Below, piece by piece: positions 1 through 8,154 of a stretch of 64,000 bases of DNA. Source of the stretch: Mucilaginibacter sp. PAMB04168. Its GTDB lineage: Bacteria; Bacteroidota; Bacteroidia; Sphingobacteriales; Sphingobacteriaceae. The position numbers were made by a program, and so were the translations under genes. The notes beneath the pieces are model-generated. The model did not search any database. It was not told where the DNA came from and was given only the letters and a program-made list of their open reading frames with translations. How positions within the stretch are numbered: position 1 is the stretch's first letter; every line of letters starts with the position of its first letter. The stretch spans positions 2,914,001 through 2,978,000 of the forward strand of contig NZ_CP155079.2 in assembly GCF_039634365.2 (NCBI RefSeq), given 5' to 3'.

Positions 1-491
1 CTGCCGAGTGTATGTATGCCATTAAAAAAGGCGACAATGCAGGATGGCCGTATATTTATTATGACCAGGACCAACACAAGAAGATCTTAGCGCCCGAATA
101 TGGCGGCGACGGTAAGAAAGAAGGTGGTAAGGAAGCTATTGATCCATCTGTGGCCTTTCCTGGCCATATGGCACCTAACGGCTTGCTGTTTTATACCGGC
201 AACATGTTTCCGGAACGTTATAAAAACGGTGCTTTTATAGCTTTTCATGGTTCATGGAACCGTGCGCCTGAACCACAGGCCGGCTTTTTTGTGGTATTCC
301 AACCTTTTAAAGACGGAAAACCATTCGGTAAGTGGGAAATCTTTGCTGACGGATTCTCGGGCTCGACGGAGAAAACAGCAAGTGGTCGTGCCGATCACCG
401 CCCGTGCGGACTGGCACAGGGGCCAGACGGATCGCTCTATGTAAGCGACGATAGCAAAGGAACAATATACAGAATACTATATAAAAAGTAA
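1..491 (+). CDS. PQQ-dependent sugar (sorbosone-type) dehydrogenase, C-terminal part
   Basis: The reading frame is already open at the left edge (A-E-C precede the first Met at 12), so only the C-terminal ~163 residues are present. The visible part carries the family's late propeller strands: GWPYIYYD, AFPGHMAPNGLLFYTG, AFHGSWNRAPEP and finally CGLAQGPDGSLYVSDD, close to the end of the protein. These are typical of soluble, exported PQQ-dependent glucose/sorbosone dehydrogenases (beta-propeller enzymes oxidising sugars in the periplasm). Substrate cannot be read from this fragment. The gene ends before a strong bidirectional terminator shared with the convergent neighbour. Family assignment is good; the exact reaction is inferred. 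Confidence 0.8.
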   Translation, partial: AECMYAIKKGDNAGWPYIYYDQDQHKKILAPEYGGDGKKEGGKEAIDPSVAFPGHMAPNGLLFYTGNMFPERYKNGAFIAFHGSWNRAPEPQAGFFVVFQPFKDGKPFGKWEIFADGFSGSTEKTASGRADHRPCGLAQGPDGSLYVSDDSKGTIYRILYKK

Positions 492-497
492 CCTTAA

Positions 498-530
498 TAA
501 AAAGGCGGACTGTTGAGTCCGCCTTTTTTA
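498..530. terminator. Bidirectional intrinsic terminator
   Basis: An 11-bp perfect stem (501-511 with 516-526, GC-rich core GGCGGACT) with a 4-nt loop is flanked by A-run and T-run, so it can stop transcription from both the dehydrogenase on the left and the convergent propeller gene on the right. Confidence 0.85.
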
Positions 531-563
531 TTAAACGTATCTATACTTAATAGCAACTGGCTT

Positions 564-2072
564 TTAAATCGTTTTTGGTGAGTAAACTTTCAGTACACCA
601 TCATCTTCACTACTCACTACCAACAAGCTCTTTTTGGTAGGGCTGTTTTTAGCAGGTATAATAAGTACACCTTCGGGCGCATCGCCACATTTTAGCAATT
701 GCAGAAACACCGGCTTTTTAGGGTTAGTGATATCGTATACCGCTACTGCAACAGCGCGTTCCATTCCAACAAAGGCAACGTTTTTATTGCCAATCTTCCC
801 TATCGTTATGCCTTCAGGTTCAATAGATTTATCATCACTCCGGGCATCGTCGTACACACCTGCGGCTACTGCTTTAACGTCCAGTTCGTTCATGCTATCA
901 AATACCTGTGCTCCGGTATTGCCATTCCATACACTAAATGAGCGGGCCCCAAAGGAGTACAATGCATCGTAGTCGCCATCGCCATCAGTATCGCCCAGTG
1001 TGCTGGTGATGTTCAAACGCCCTAACTGCACATCGGTCTTTAAATCGTTGCGATTAGGAAAAACAGTAGCGTCAAGCGTAACGTCTTTTATGCGTTTGGC
1101 TTCGGTTAGCGCTGTATATTCACGTGCATCACCTTCGTTAGCAGTAAACAAATAAGGTATACCGCCCGATGTGAATACGGCAATACCGTCGGGCATAAAA
1201 ATTCCTTTAACAGGCCACTTTGCTGCTACCCCTATTTTGTTGTCACGATCACTGGCGTCTATCTCGTTACCATTGGCATTGTAATCTTTAAATCCAAGTG
1301 GAAAGATGTTGGTAATAGTTTTAGTCACCAGGTCTATTTTGGCAATACCATTATTTTCTTGCAAGGTTACCCAAGCCGTTTTTGAATCTTCGGAAATAGT
1401 GATGTATTCTGGCTCTATGTCTTTAACGAAATCATTGCCCACACCAAAAACCCTGAAGCCCTGGGCTTTTAGCGCCTCTTTCTGACTGGCGAAGCCGGCA
1501 AAATCGAGCGTTGTGACAGCATAATTATTATCTACAGCTATGATAGACACTGTGCCAGCAGGGTCACTAGTATAAGTGGTATTTGGCTCGCCCTCATTAG
1601 CCGTCATGATGAATTTACCGTCGGGCGAAAAGGTTATCATATCTGGCAAAGAACCAACGCTAATTACTTTTATTTCGCTAAAATCACTTGTTTTAAACAC
1701 TGCCACCTTACCAGGAGCCTGTTTATCAGCAGATTCAATAGCGGCAGCCAATTTGCCGTCGTAGACAGCCACACTATTTACAGCACCGCCGTAAGGGGCC
1801 ATTTGTATGGAGGAGATAACTGCCATTTTAGATGGATCTTTGAAATCGATCACATCAATTTTATTTACAGTCCCGTTATTTACTACAAACAGGCGGTTTG
1901 TTGTCGGATCAAAAGCGCTGATCTCAGCTGCGCCGGCATCACCGATGTCTAATGTTCCAATTTCTGCAAATGTGGATGGATCCTCAGTAGGTTCAATCGG
2001 GTCCGCATTGTCTTTTTTCTTACAACCGGCAAGGATTACAGCCAGAAGGATAAACAGTAAATAATGTTTCAT
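564..2072 (-). CDS. Choice-of-anchor I family beta-propeller lipoprotein
   Basis: About 502 residues. I place the start at 2072 rather than the longer frame at 2108 because MKHYLLFILLAVILAGC is a clean lipoprotein signal with Cys17 as the acylation site. The rest is a YVTN/alkaline-phosphatase-like seven-bladed propeller: repeats such as TANEGEP, TANEGDAREY and the Asp-rich DTDGDGDYDAL (probable calcium site) match the choice-of-anchor I group, which holds proteins exported and fixed to the surface by different means. Here anchoring would be by lipid. Function is unknown; such proteins are often beside phosphatase or sugar-oxidation genes, and the neighbour is a propeller dehydrogenase. No enzyme active site is recognisable. 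Confidence 0.75.
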   Translation of the reverse strand: MKHYLLFILLAVILAGCKKKDNADPIEPTEDPSTFAEIGTLDIGDAGAAEISAFDPTTNRLFVVNNGTVNKIDVIDFKDPSKMAVISSIQMAPYGGAVNSVAVYDGKLAAAIESADKQAPGKVAVFKTSDFSEIKVISVGSLPDMITFSPDGKFIMTANEGEPNTTYTSDPAGTVSIIAVDNNYAVTTLDFAGFASQKEALKAQGFRVFGVGNDFVKDIEPEYITISEDSKTAWVTLQENNGIAKIDLVTKTITNIFPLGFKDYNANGNEIDASDRDNKIGVAAKWPVKGIFMPDGIAVFTSGGIPYLFTANEGDAREYTALTEAKRIKDVTLDATVFPNRNDLKTDVQLGRLNITSTLGDTDGDGDYDALYSFGARSFSVWNGNTGAQVFDSMNELDVKAVAAGVYDDARSDDKSIEPEGITIGKIGNKNVAFVGMERAVAVAVYDITNPKKPVFLQLLKCGDAPEGVLIIPAKNSPTKKSLLVVSSEDDGVLKVYSPKTI

Positions 2073-2150
2073 TCGGTATTTGAGGTTAAACACCAAAAAT
2101 ATTAACACATTATTAAGCCCTACACCTATTTAAATTAAGTGTTTGTTAAC

Positions 2151-2183
2151 AAAAGTTTGTCTCTATAAAAGAGACAAACTTTT
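2151..2183 (-). terminator. Intrinsic terminator of the TPR gene
   Basis: Perfect 13-bp inverted repeat (2151-2163 with 2171-2183, core AGTTTGTCTC) with a 7-nt loop. It overlaps the stop codon of the minus-strand TPR gene and its A-run reads as a T-run on that strand. Confidence 0.8.
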
Positions 2184-2700
2184 AAATTACGCTGTAACGG
2201 AATGCCGCCATACGTTGCTCTTTGCCGTCCAAACGCTGTATACTCTCCTCAAGATCTTCTACTCTTTTGGTAGTTACAGCAGTTAAGATCGCTTCCTGAT
2301 AACAGGAACGGGCTAAACAAAATTGCTTGTTCTTTTCGGCATGCTTTCCTGCTATCTCCCAAATTACGGTATAGTCTACGCCGGGTATGTTCAATGCTTT
2401 AATTTTGATAGTTTCTAAAGCTCTTTCTAGATTCAGAAATGCAAGCAGTCGTATATAGTGCTCATATAGATCAGGAAACCGATCATCGAGATCGTTACAG
2501 GTTTTAAAACAGTAACCCGCCTGTTGGTAATCCTTCAGCTCATAGTAATATATAAGCCCTAAATGAAAGAAAGCACGAGCGTATGTTGGGTCGGCAGCAA
2601 TGATCTCGTTAAGTAACTGCAGGCTTTTAGGAGATTCGCCATATTTGTACTCCTCAACCGCTTGCAGATATTTTTCATCTATTGTGTAAAAAATGTCCAT
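2182..2700 (-). CDS. TPR-repeat protein
   Basis: A 172-residue soluble protein with no signal peptide. Residues ~14-90 form tandem helix pairs of tetratricopeptide type (pattern LLNEIIAADPTYARAFFHLGLIYY, then YQQAGYCFKTC), and a further pair lies near 110-145. TPR folds mediate protein-protein contacts; no partner is evident. The gene stands alone between a terminator overlapping its 3' end and a ~190-nt leader that contains a strongly foldable RNA and a good minus-strand promoter, so expression may be controlled at the RNA level. The function is unknown. Confidence 0.65.
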   Translation of the reverse strand: MDIFYTIDEKYLQAVEEYKYGESPKSLQLLNEIIAADPTYARAFFHLGLIYYYELKDYQQAGYCFKTCNDLDDRFPDLYEHYIRLLAFLNLERALETIKIKALNIPGVDYTVIWEIAGKHAEKNKQFCLARSCYQEAILTAVTTKRVEDLEESIQRLDGKEQRMAAFRYSVI

Positions 2701-2766
2701 ATGGAAATGTAAGTGCCAGTGTCGACTGACCTTATTAAAAAAAGAAACTGATAGTTGATTAGTGAT

Positions 2767-2782
2767 GCCTGTAAATACAGGC
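2767..2782 (-). promoter_or_regulatory. Perfect hairpin in TPR-gene leader
   Basis: GCCTGTA-AA-TACAGGC, 7-bp arms and 2-nt centre. It lies in the presumed 5' leader, 3' of the larger structured RNA, or could be a protein-binding palindrome. Confidence 0.4.
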
Positions 2783-2796
2783 CAAAACGCAGAAAG

Positions 2797-2876
2797 GCTA
2801 CTTCACAGTAAATACCCTCTGCACCAGCCGAATAGGCTGCTTAGGTAGCAATGTGCAGATATGGGTGAAGCGTAGC
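2797..2876 (-). ncRNA. Candidate structured RNA / cis-regulatory leader
   Basis: Four nested helices can be drawn: GCTA/TAGC (2797-2800 with 2873-2876), CTTCAC/GTGAAG (2801-2806 with 2865-2870), CTGCAC/GTGCAG (2819-2824 with 2853-2858) and CAGCC/GGCTG (2825-2829 with 2835-2839), with an asymmetric 13-nt internal bulge. A minus-strand promoter sits just upstream (2898-2927, start expected near 2892), giving a transcript that begins ~15 nt before the structure and could continue into the TPR gene. I do not recognise it as SRP RNA, tmRNA, RNase P RNA or a common riboswitch. Strand is inferred from the promoter. Confidence 0.45.
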
Positions 2877-2897
2877 ATCTTATTAAGTATTATAACG

Positions 2898-2927
2898 CAA
2901 AAGTAATAATTATTAACAGATTGCAAA
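2898..2927 (-). promoter_or_regulatory. Bacteroidota-type promoter (TTTG-N18-TACTTTTG)
   Basis: Read on the minus strand: TTTG at 2927-2924, an 18-nt spacer, and TACTTTTG at 2905-2898, matching TAnnTTTG. It would drive the structured leader and the TPR gene. Confidence 0.6.
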
Positions 2928-3076
2928 ATACTACCAAAAGAAAGGCACTGTAAGCTTTTTTAATAAAGCCAGGGATAAATGTTAATACGAAACTGTTCTC
3001 AGTTTCATATAAGAGAGTCATTGTATAACAACCCTCCTATTATCTGTTATATAGTAGAAAATCTTGGCAGCAGTTT

Positions 3077-3370
3077 TTAACTAGCCAAGCCTAAATCTGT
3101 TAAAGGTACTGAGGTTTGAGTTGAGGTAATTAAAGGCATGTTAACATTAACGTCCTGAATAACATAATGGCTTTTCAATTCCTTTTCACTCACAATAACG
3201 CTAAAGTCGTTAAACTTAACGCCGTCTTCGTATGGATATATGGTGTAACCGCGTTTGTTGGGGTCATATGAGCCTAATTCAAAAACTTCTTCGTGTTTTA
3301 TGCCCTTAATTTTAGCGCCTTGCACTAACTGGTAAGCATCTTTTATTGGTGCAAACTGATTGTTCTTCAT
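3077..3370 (-). CDS. Hypothetical protein, 97 residues
   Basis: A small soluble protein, not recognised. It has no signal peptide or membrane segment, is mixed charged in its first 70 residues (KIKGIKHEEVFELGSYDPNK) and ends in a Ser/Thr-rich tail. It starts 45 bp after the stop of the ABC ATPase gene on the same strand, so it may be the last gene of that importer operon, or it may have its own promoter in the gap. Codon use looks like that of its neighbours. No function is proposed. Confidence 0.5.
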   Translation of the reverse strand: MKNNQFAPIKDAYQLVQGAKIKGIKHEEVFELGSYDPNKRGYTIYPYEDGVKFNDFSVIVSEKELKSHYVIQDVNVNMPLITSTQTSVPLTDLGLAS

Positions 3371-3415
3371 AGATGCACCTACCTATACAATTACTTTGCC
3401 ACTATTTTCAGTTAA

Positions 3416-4165
3416 TTAACCAAACCATTCAAATAAATCACTTTGCGTTAAATTTAATTTATTTTCACTGTGTATATCCTTTAATATACGCCCTTCAGCC
3501 ATATAAATTAACCTATTGCCGTAGGTATGAGCGTCTTTAAGGTTGTGGGTGATTAAAATAGCGGTCAGTTTGAATTGATGAATGAGACGGTTGGCTGTTT
3601 GCATAACTAAATTAGCTGATCGCGGATCAAGTGCAGCGGTTGGTTCATCAAGCAACAATATCCGGCAATCGTCCATCACACTCATCAGTAAGGTTAAAGC
3701 TTGCCGTTGGCCACCCGATAAGGTGCCCATGGGCTGCATCAATTTATTTTCGAGTCCCATGCCCAATACACTGATTTTGTCCTGAACCTTTGCTTTAAAA
3801 GCACTATTGGTGCCAATACTTAAACCCTTTTTTTTAGTGCGTAAGGCGGCCACACGAAAATTGTCCAGAATGCTTAGATCAGGTGCAGTACCACTGAGCG
3901 GGTTTTGAAATACACGCGCTATCCACCTGCTGCGTTCGTAATCAGGCAAGCGCGTAACCAAATGGGCATCTAATTCAATCTTACCCGCCGATGGTATAAT
4001 GCTACCGGCAATCAGATTCAGCAAAGTACTTTTACCTGATCCATTTGCGCCTACTATCACCAGGTAGTCCTCGCTCGCAATATCCAAATTTAAATCCTGT
4101 ATGGCTTTAACCTCGTTGGCCTTGCCGCGGTTAAATGTTTTATTAATGCCCTCCAGCTTAATCAT
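3416..4165 (-). CDS. ABC importer ATP-binding protein
   Basis: A 249-residue nucleotide-binding subunit: Walker A GANGSGKST (residues ~39-47), signature LSGGQRQAL, Walker B ILLLDEPTAALD, and H-loop ITHN. It overlaps the upstream permease gene by 8 bp and is third in a lipoprotein-permease-ATPase operon, the arrangement of the PF04392-type importers (the group that includes the tryptophan transporter TrpXYZ of streptococci). It powers uptake across the inner membrane. The substrate is not identifiable from sequence. Confidence 0.88.
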   Translation of the reverse strand: MIKLEGINKTFNRGKANEVKAIQDLNLDIASEDYLVIVGANGSGKSTLLNLIAGSIIPSAGKIELDAHLVTRLPDYERSRWIARVFQNPLSGTAPDLSILDNFRVAALRTKKKGLSIGTNSAFKAKVQDKISVLGMGLENKLMQPMGTLSGGQRQALTLLMSVMDDCRILLLDEPTAALDPRSANLVMQTANRLIHQFKLTAILITHNLKDAHTYGNRLIYMAEGRILKDIHSENKLNLTQSDLFEWFG

Positions 4166-5030
4166 ACCGTTTTATTAATAACAACCTTGGTAAGCTTACA
4201 ATAACCAGCACAAGCACAGCTGTTACCAATTTAAGTAAATTGGCATCAACACCCAACGCAAGCGTTATAGCCAGCACCAACTGAAACACTATTGCACCTA
4301 ACAATATCAGTAACAAGCTACACAGCACTGATGTTATCTTAAACCAGTTAATCAAACTTTCGCCAATAATAACCGACCCCAAACCGATAATAACAATGCC
4401 GATACCCATACTTATATCGGCAAAACCCTGTTGTTGCGTTATCAAAAAGCCGCTTAGGGCAGTTAGTGCGTTGGCTAGGGCTAAACCGATTATCTTCATC
4501 CTGTCGGTATCTACACCCAGTGCTCTAATCATGGTCTCGCTGTTGCCGGTGGCACGCATCGCAATACCAAAATCAGTTTTCAAAATATAGCCTATAAACC
4601 CTGTAATTACCAATACAACTATCGTTAATATACCCAGCGCATTTAAATTAGGATCGATTGTTAGATTGACGACATTAAAGACCGACGGCATATTTACCAG
4701 CGGTAAGTTTGAACGCCCTGCTACCGAAAGATTAACAGAGTATAAAGCCGTCATCACCAAAATACCTGCTAAAAGCGCATTTATTTTAAGTTTAGTGTGT
4801 ATGAAACCGGTTACTGCGCCGGCTAATGCACCGGCTAATAACACAATTATTAACGTAATGTATAACGAATTACCATGCGTTATCATAACACCTGTTAGCA
4901 TACCGCCTAACGTATAACTACCATCAGTTGTAATATCAGGTATGTTAAAAATCTTCATGGAGATGTATATCCCTAGCGCAATGCCCGCAAAACACATTCC
5001 CTGCAGTAAGGCAGCTAAATAAAAGTCCAT
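4158..5030 (-). CDS. ABC importer permease (branched-chain/ribose-type fold)
   Basis: A 290-residue inner-membrane protein with about eight hydrophobic segments spread over its length and the loop motif AMRATGNSETMIRALGVD, which is the coupling region of the BPD_transp_2 permease family. It shares one base with the stop of the substrate-binding gene and overlaps the ATPase gene by 8 bp, so translation is probably coupled. Only one permease gene is present, so a homodimeric channel is expected. Substrate unknown. Confidence 0.88.
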   Translation of the reverse strand: MDFYLAALLQGMCFAGIALGIYISMKIFNIPDITTDGSYTLGGMLTGVMITHGNSLYITLIIVLLAGALAGAVTGFIHTKLKINALLAGILVMTALYSVNLSVAGRSNLPLVNMPSVFNVVNLTIDPNLNALGILTIVVLVITGFIGYILKTDFGIAMRATGNSETMIRALGVDTDRMKIIGLALANALTALSGFLITQQQGFADISMGIGIVIIGLGSVIIGESLINWFKITSVLCSLLLILLGAIVFQLVLAITLALGVDANLLKLVTAVLVLVIVSLPRLLLIKRYD

Positions 5031-6001
5031 TACTTTACAGCTTCGAAATTGTTAGGAACGATTACATTATATTTTTTTGCGGCGTCCACGTTGTATACAC
5101 GCTTTCTTACTTTAACCATCTCAGGCTTTAACCCGTCAGTTTTATGCGTTTTAAGATATTGCGCAGCCTGCAAGCCCGATTGGTAACCCCATTGATACAT
5201 ATCGGCCCCAAATGCTGCTACTGCACCTCGCTGTACCAAACCGGCTTCGCTGGTAAAAATAGGTACTTGCTTTTGCTCACAGTTTTTGTATATGGTTTCA
5301 AAAGCTGCAAATACGGTATTATCTGGATTGGCAAAAAATGCATCGATATTTTTTGATAGCAGCGACTGTGTAACCAGTTGTGCATCGGCCGATGAATTTA
5401 ACGGCATCGCTATCAATGTTATATTTGATTTTCCGGCCAACTCCTTTATACGCTCCATAGCATCGGCCGATTGCGGCTCCGACTGATTATAGACCATTCC
5501 GATCAACAACTTTCCGGCTTTTGCCTTTAGTAATTTCGGTATCAGCATAAATGATGTGTCAATATAATGCAGGTCTTCAACTGTACCGAACAGGTTAGCC
5601 GGGGCCCTGCCTTGTGCATCAAGCAAATGTGCACGTTCTGGTGTAGGTGACACCATCATAAAAATGGGGATCGTTTTTGTTTTTTGAGCTGCAGTAACTG
5701 ATGATAATGTAGTACTGGTGGCCAGCAAATCAACAGGTTCTGATACAAACTTATTTACAATCTGTGTCAGGGTCGGTATGCTGCCTTGAGCGTTCTGGTA
5801 TTCTATTTTGATATTGCCTTTATCTTCGCTAAAGCCATTTTTTGCTAAAGCATCTGTAAAGCCGGACTTAGCCTGTGCAATGGTAGCATCTTCAAAGGCA
5901 TCAACAAAGCCAACAATGGGAACAGTATTTTTTTCGGTTGATTTGCACGCCGTCATTAAAAGCACAGCAGCACAAAGTATAAAGTATGGATTGCGCTTCA
6001 T
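5030..6001 (-). CDS. ABC importer substrate-binding lipoprotein (PF04392 type)
   Basis: A 323-residue exported binding protein. The N-terminus has a lipobox, LMTAC with Cys19, so the protein is lipid-anchored. Features of the ABC_sub_bind family are visible: VGFVDAFEDATIAQAKSGF at the start, SSVTAAQ, IPIFMMVSPTP, and FGADMYQWGYQSG near the C-terminus. It is first in the importer operon. The family binds amino acids or related small molecules, but the ligand here is unknown. A TACTTTAG box lies 4 nt before the start codon, resembling the -7 element, so the mRNA may be leaderless. Confidence 0.85.
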   Translation of the reverse strand: MKRNPYFILCAAVLLMTACKSTEKNTVPIVGFVDAFEDATIAQAKSGFTDALAKNGFSEDKGNIKIEYQNAQGSIPTLTQIVNKFVSEPVDLLATSTTLSSVTAAQKTKTIPIFMMVSPTPERAHLLDAQGRAPANLFGTVEDLHYIDTSFMLIPKLLKAKAGKLLIGMVYNQSEPQSADAMERIKELAGKSNITLIAMPLNSSADAQLVTQSLLSKNIDAFFANPDNTVFAAFETIYKNCEQKQVPIFTSEAGLVQRGAVAAFGADMYQWGYQSGLQAAQYLKTHKTDGLKPEMVKVRKRVYNVDAAKKYNVIVPNNFEAVK

Positions 6002-6005
6002 TGCA

Positions 6006-6013
6006 CTAAAGTA
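6006..6013 (-). promoter_or_regulatory. -7-like box TACTTTAG 4 nt before the importer operon start
   Basis: One mismatch from TAnnTTTG. A clear upstream TTTG was not found, so this is tentative. Confidence 0.3.
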
Positions 6014-6076
6014 AACAATTGTAAAGCAGATGGCTTAATATCTTTATAAAGAAGCTCAATTTTACCCACGTTTAAC

Positions 6077-6084
6077 TATTTTAG
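6077..6084 (+). promoter_or_regulatory. -7-like box TATTTTAG 6 nt before the transaminase start
   Basis: One mismatch from TAnnTTTG, placed 6 nt before the ATG at 6091. No clear -33 element. Confidence 0.3.
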
Positions 6085-6090
6085 CCCTTA

Positions 6091-7233
6091 ATGATACCTG
6101 TTTCTAAACTTCCACAAACCGGAACTACTATTTTCACTACAATGTCTGCCCTGGCAAATGAGGTTGGGGCTATCAATTTGTCGCAGGGGTTTCCCGACTA
6201 TGATTGCGACCCTGAACTGGTAAGCCTGGTTAGCCAAGCTATGCAAAATGGCTATAACCAATACGCACCTATGGCTGGTTTGCAGCAGTTACGTGAGCAG
6301 GTAGCTTATAAAACCGAAAAGCTGTACGGCGCAGTTTATCATCCTGAGTCTGAAGTTACTATCACATCGGGTGGCACGCAGGCTGTCTTTACTGCAATAT
6401 GTGCGTCTATACATCCTAATGATGAGGTAATTGTATTTGAGCCCGCTTATGATTGCTATGCTCCGGCTATAAAGCTGATGGGCGGTACTGTAAAATCGTT
6501 AGAACTGGAGCCGCCCGATTACCGGATTGCATGGGATATGGTGAAGCGATTGGTTAGCAACCGAACGCGTATGATCATCTTAAATTCGCCGCATAACCCA
6601 ACCGCAACTATTTTACGCAAAGAGGATATTGATGAGCTGAGCACCATCGTACGCAATCGTGATATTTTAATTTTGAGCGATGAGGTTTACGAGCATTTAA
6701 TTTTTGACGGCGAAGAGCATCATAGCATGGCCCGATACCCTGAGCTCAGGCAACGGAGCTTTATTGTAGCATCTTTTGGAAAGTTATTTCACACTACCGG
6801 TTGGAAACTGGGTTACTGTCTTGCCCCAGCTGAGCTTATGCATGAATTTAGAAAGATACATCAATACATTGTATTTAGCGCAAACACACCCATGCAGGCA
6901 GCTATTGCCCAGTACTTAAAAAACGAAAACAGCTACATGGGCCTTGCTGGCTTTTTTCAGCAAAAGCGAGATACCTTCAGACAGGGTTTAGCCCAAACCC
7001 GATTTGAATTGCTGCCTTGTTCGGGCTCTTATTTTCAGTCAGTTTCCTACAAGCATTTCAGTGATGTTAAAGACACCGAATTTGCCATAAATATAGCAAG
7101 GGAGCTCGGGGTGGCTTCAATCCCTGTTTCGGCATTTTATACAAAGGGCACAGATCATCATGTGTTACGCTTTTGTTTTGCTAAAAGACAAGAAACTTTA
7201 GATAAAGCCGTTGAAAGATTAATGAAGTTGTAA
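6091..7233 (+). CDS. Methionine (glutamine) aminotransferase, PLP-dependent, YbdL/MtnE-like
   Basis: A 380-residue class I/II aminotransferase. Visible PLP-site elements: TSGGTQAVF (~92-100), NSPHNPT (~165-171), SDEVYEHL with Asp197, the Schiff-base lysine in SFGK (Lys231), and the C-terminal LRFCFAK arginine. The sequence resembles the YbdL/kynurenine-glutamine transaminase group, which makes methionine from 4-methylthio-2-oxobutanoate using glutamine as donor. The next gene encodes an omega-amidase-like nitrilase that would remove the alpha-ketoglutaramate by-product, which supports the salvage role. Other amino-donor preferences are possible. Confidence 0.82.
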   Translation: MIPVSKLPQTGTTIFTTMSALANEVGAINLSQGFPDYDCDPELVSLVSQAMQNGYNQYAPMAGLQQLREQVAYKTEKLYGAVYHPESEVTITSGGTQAVFTAICASIHPNDEVIVFEPAYDCYAPAIKLMGGTVKSLELEPPDYRIAWDMVKRLVSNRTRMIILNSPHNPTATILRKEDIDELSTIVRNRDILILSDEVYEHLIFDGEEHHSMARYPELRQRSFIVASFGKLFHTTGWKLGYCLAPAELMHEFRKIHQYIVFSANTPMQAAIAQYLKNENSYMGLAGFFQQKRDTFRQGLAQTRFELLPCSGSYFQSVSYKHFSDVKDTEFAINIARELGVASIPVSAFYTKGTDHHVLRFCFAKRQETLDKAVERLMKL

Positions 7234-7294
7234 TATTTTTTGTTACTTGCAGGCTATAACCTGCTGTTATTAACCAACTTATAAGCCATTCCTG

Positions 7295-8074
7295 ATGGAC
7301 AATTTAAAAATCACCACGTATCAAGGCTACCTTTTCTGGGAAAACGTTGATAAAAACCTTCAGAATATATCCTTGCGTTTATCGGGCATGCGTACGAACA
7401 CAGACCTGATCATTTTGCCCGAAATGTTCAACACAGGTTTTACAATGAACGCTGAAAAATTGGCCGAACCCATGAATGGCAAAACAATGCAGTGGATGCA
7501 GGCTACTGCAAAAAAATATGAGTGCGTCGTTACCGGGAGCTTAATTATAGCCGACGAAGATAAATTTTACAACCGCCTTATTTGGATGAGGGCTGACGGC
7601 ACCTATGAATGTTACGATAAACGCCATTTATTTGCGCTGGGAAAAGAACACCAAACCTATACAGCCGGCACCAAAAAACTGATTGTTGAACATAAGGGAT
7701 GGAAAATTTGCCCGGCTATTTGTTACGACCTTCGCTTCCCTGTATGGTTGCGCAATGTTGGTGATACTTATGACCTTTTATTAATTGTAGCTAACTGGCC
7801 GGAGCGCCGCTCTTTACACTGGCGTACGCTCATCCCTGCACGGGCGGTTGAAAATCAATCCTATGTAATAGGCGTAAATCGTGTAGGACATGATGGTAAT
7901 GAGGTTTACCACTCAGGCGACTCGACCTGTATAGACCCCAACGGAAACGTAGTATACTATAAGCGCGACGAAGAAGATGTATACACCTTTACCATTAACG
8001 CTGAAGAGTTAGAGAAAGCACGCCGCGCTATGCCTTTTTTAAAAGATGCTGATAGCTTTCATCTGGACGTTTAA
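7295..8074 (+). CDS. Omega-amidase of the nitrilase superfamily (YafV-like)
   Basis: A 259-residue cytosolic carbon-nitrogen hydrolase with the nitrilase catalytic triad in place: Glu43 in LPEMFNTGF, Lys109 in YDKRHLF and Cys143 in CPAICYDLRFP. The length and motif spacing fit omega-amidase/YafV, which hydrolyses alpha-ketoglutaramate or alpha-ketosuccinamate to the keto acid and ammonia. It follows the transaminase gene after 61 bp on the same strand, and the two enzymes form the known glutamine transaminase/omega-amidase couple that makes transamination irreversible. Confidence 0.85.
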   Translation: MDNLKITTYQGYLFWENVDKNLQNISLRLSGMRTNTDLIILPEMFNTGFTMNAEKLAEPMNGKTMQWMQATAKKYECVVTGSLIIADEDKFYNRLIWMRADGTYECYDKRHLFALGKEHQTYTAGTKKLIVEHKGWKICPAICYDLRFPVWLRNVGDTYDLLLIVANWPERRSLHWRTLIPARAVENQSYVIGVNRVGHDGNEVYHSGDSTCIDPNGNVVYYKRDEEDVYTFTINAEELEKARRAMPFLKDADSFHLDV

Positions 8075-8154
8075 CTTCACATGCTTATCTTCTGTATAAC
8101 ACACTAAAACGCCTCCTTTCTGTTAACTTCTTTAGATAAACAAATCCTAAATTC

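Larger units (their letters stand above)
2701..3076. other. 376-bp gap without a protein gene: promoter and structured leader RNA
   Basis: No convincing ORF. The left two thirds hold a minus-strand promoter (2898-2927), a nested hairpin set (2797-2876) and a perfect palindrome (2767-2782) upstream of the TPR gene. The rest (about 2930-3076) is AT-rich and I see nothing definite in it. Confidence 0.6.

Noticed and set aside
2797..2876. SRP RNA or 6S RNA identity for the structured RNA
   Set aside because: The SRP GGAA-type apical loop and its conserved flanks are absent, and the fold is too short for a typical 6S RNA.
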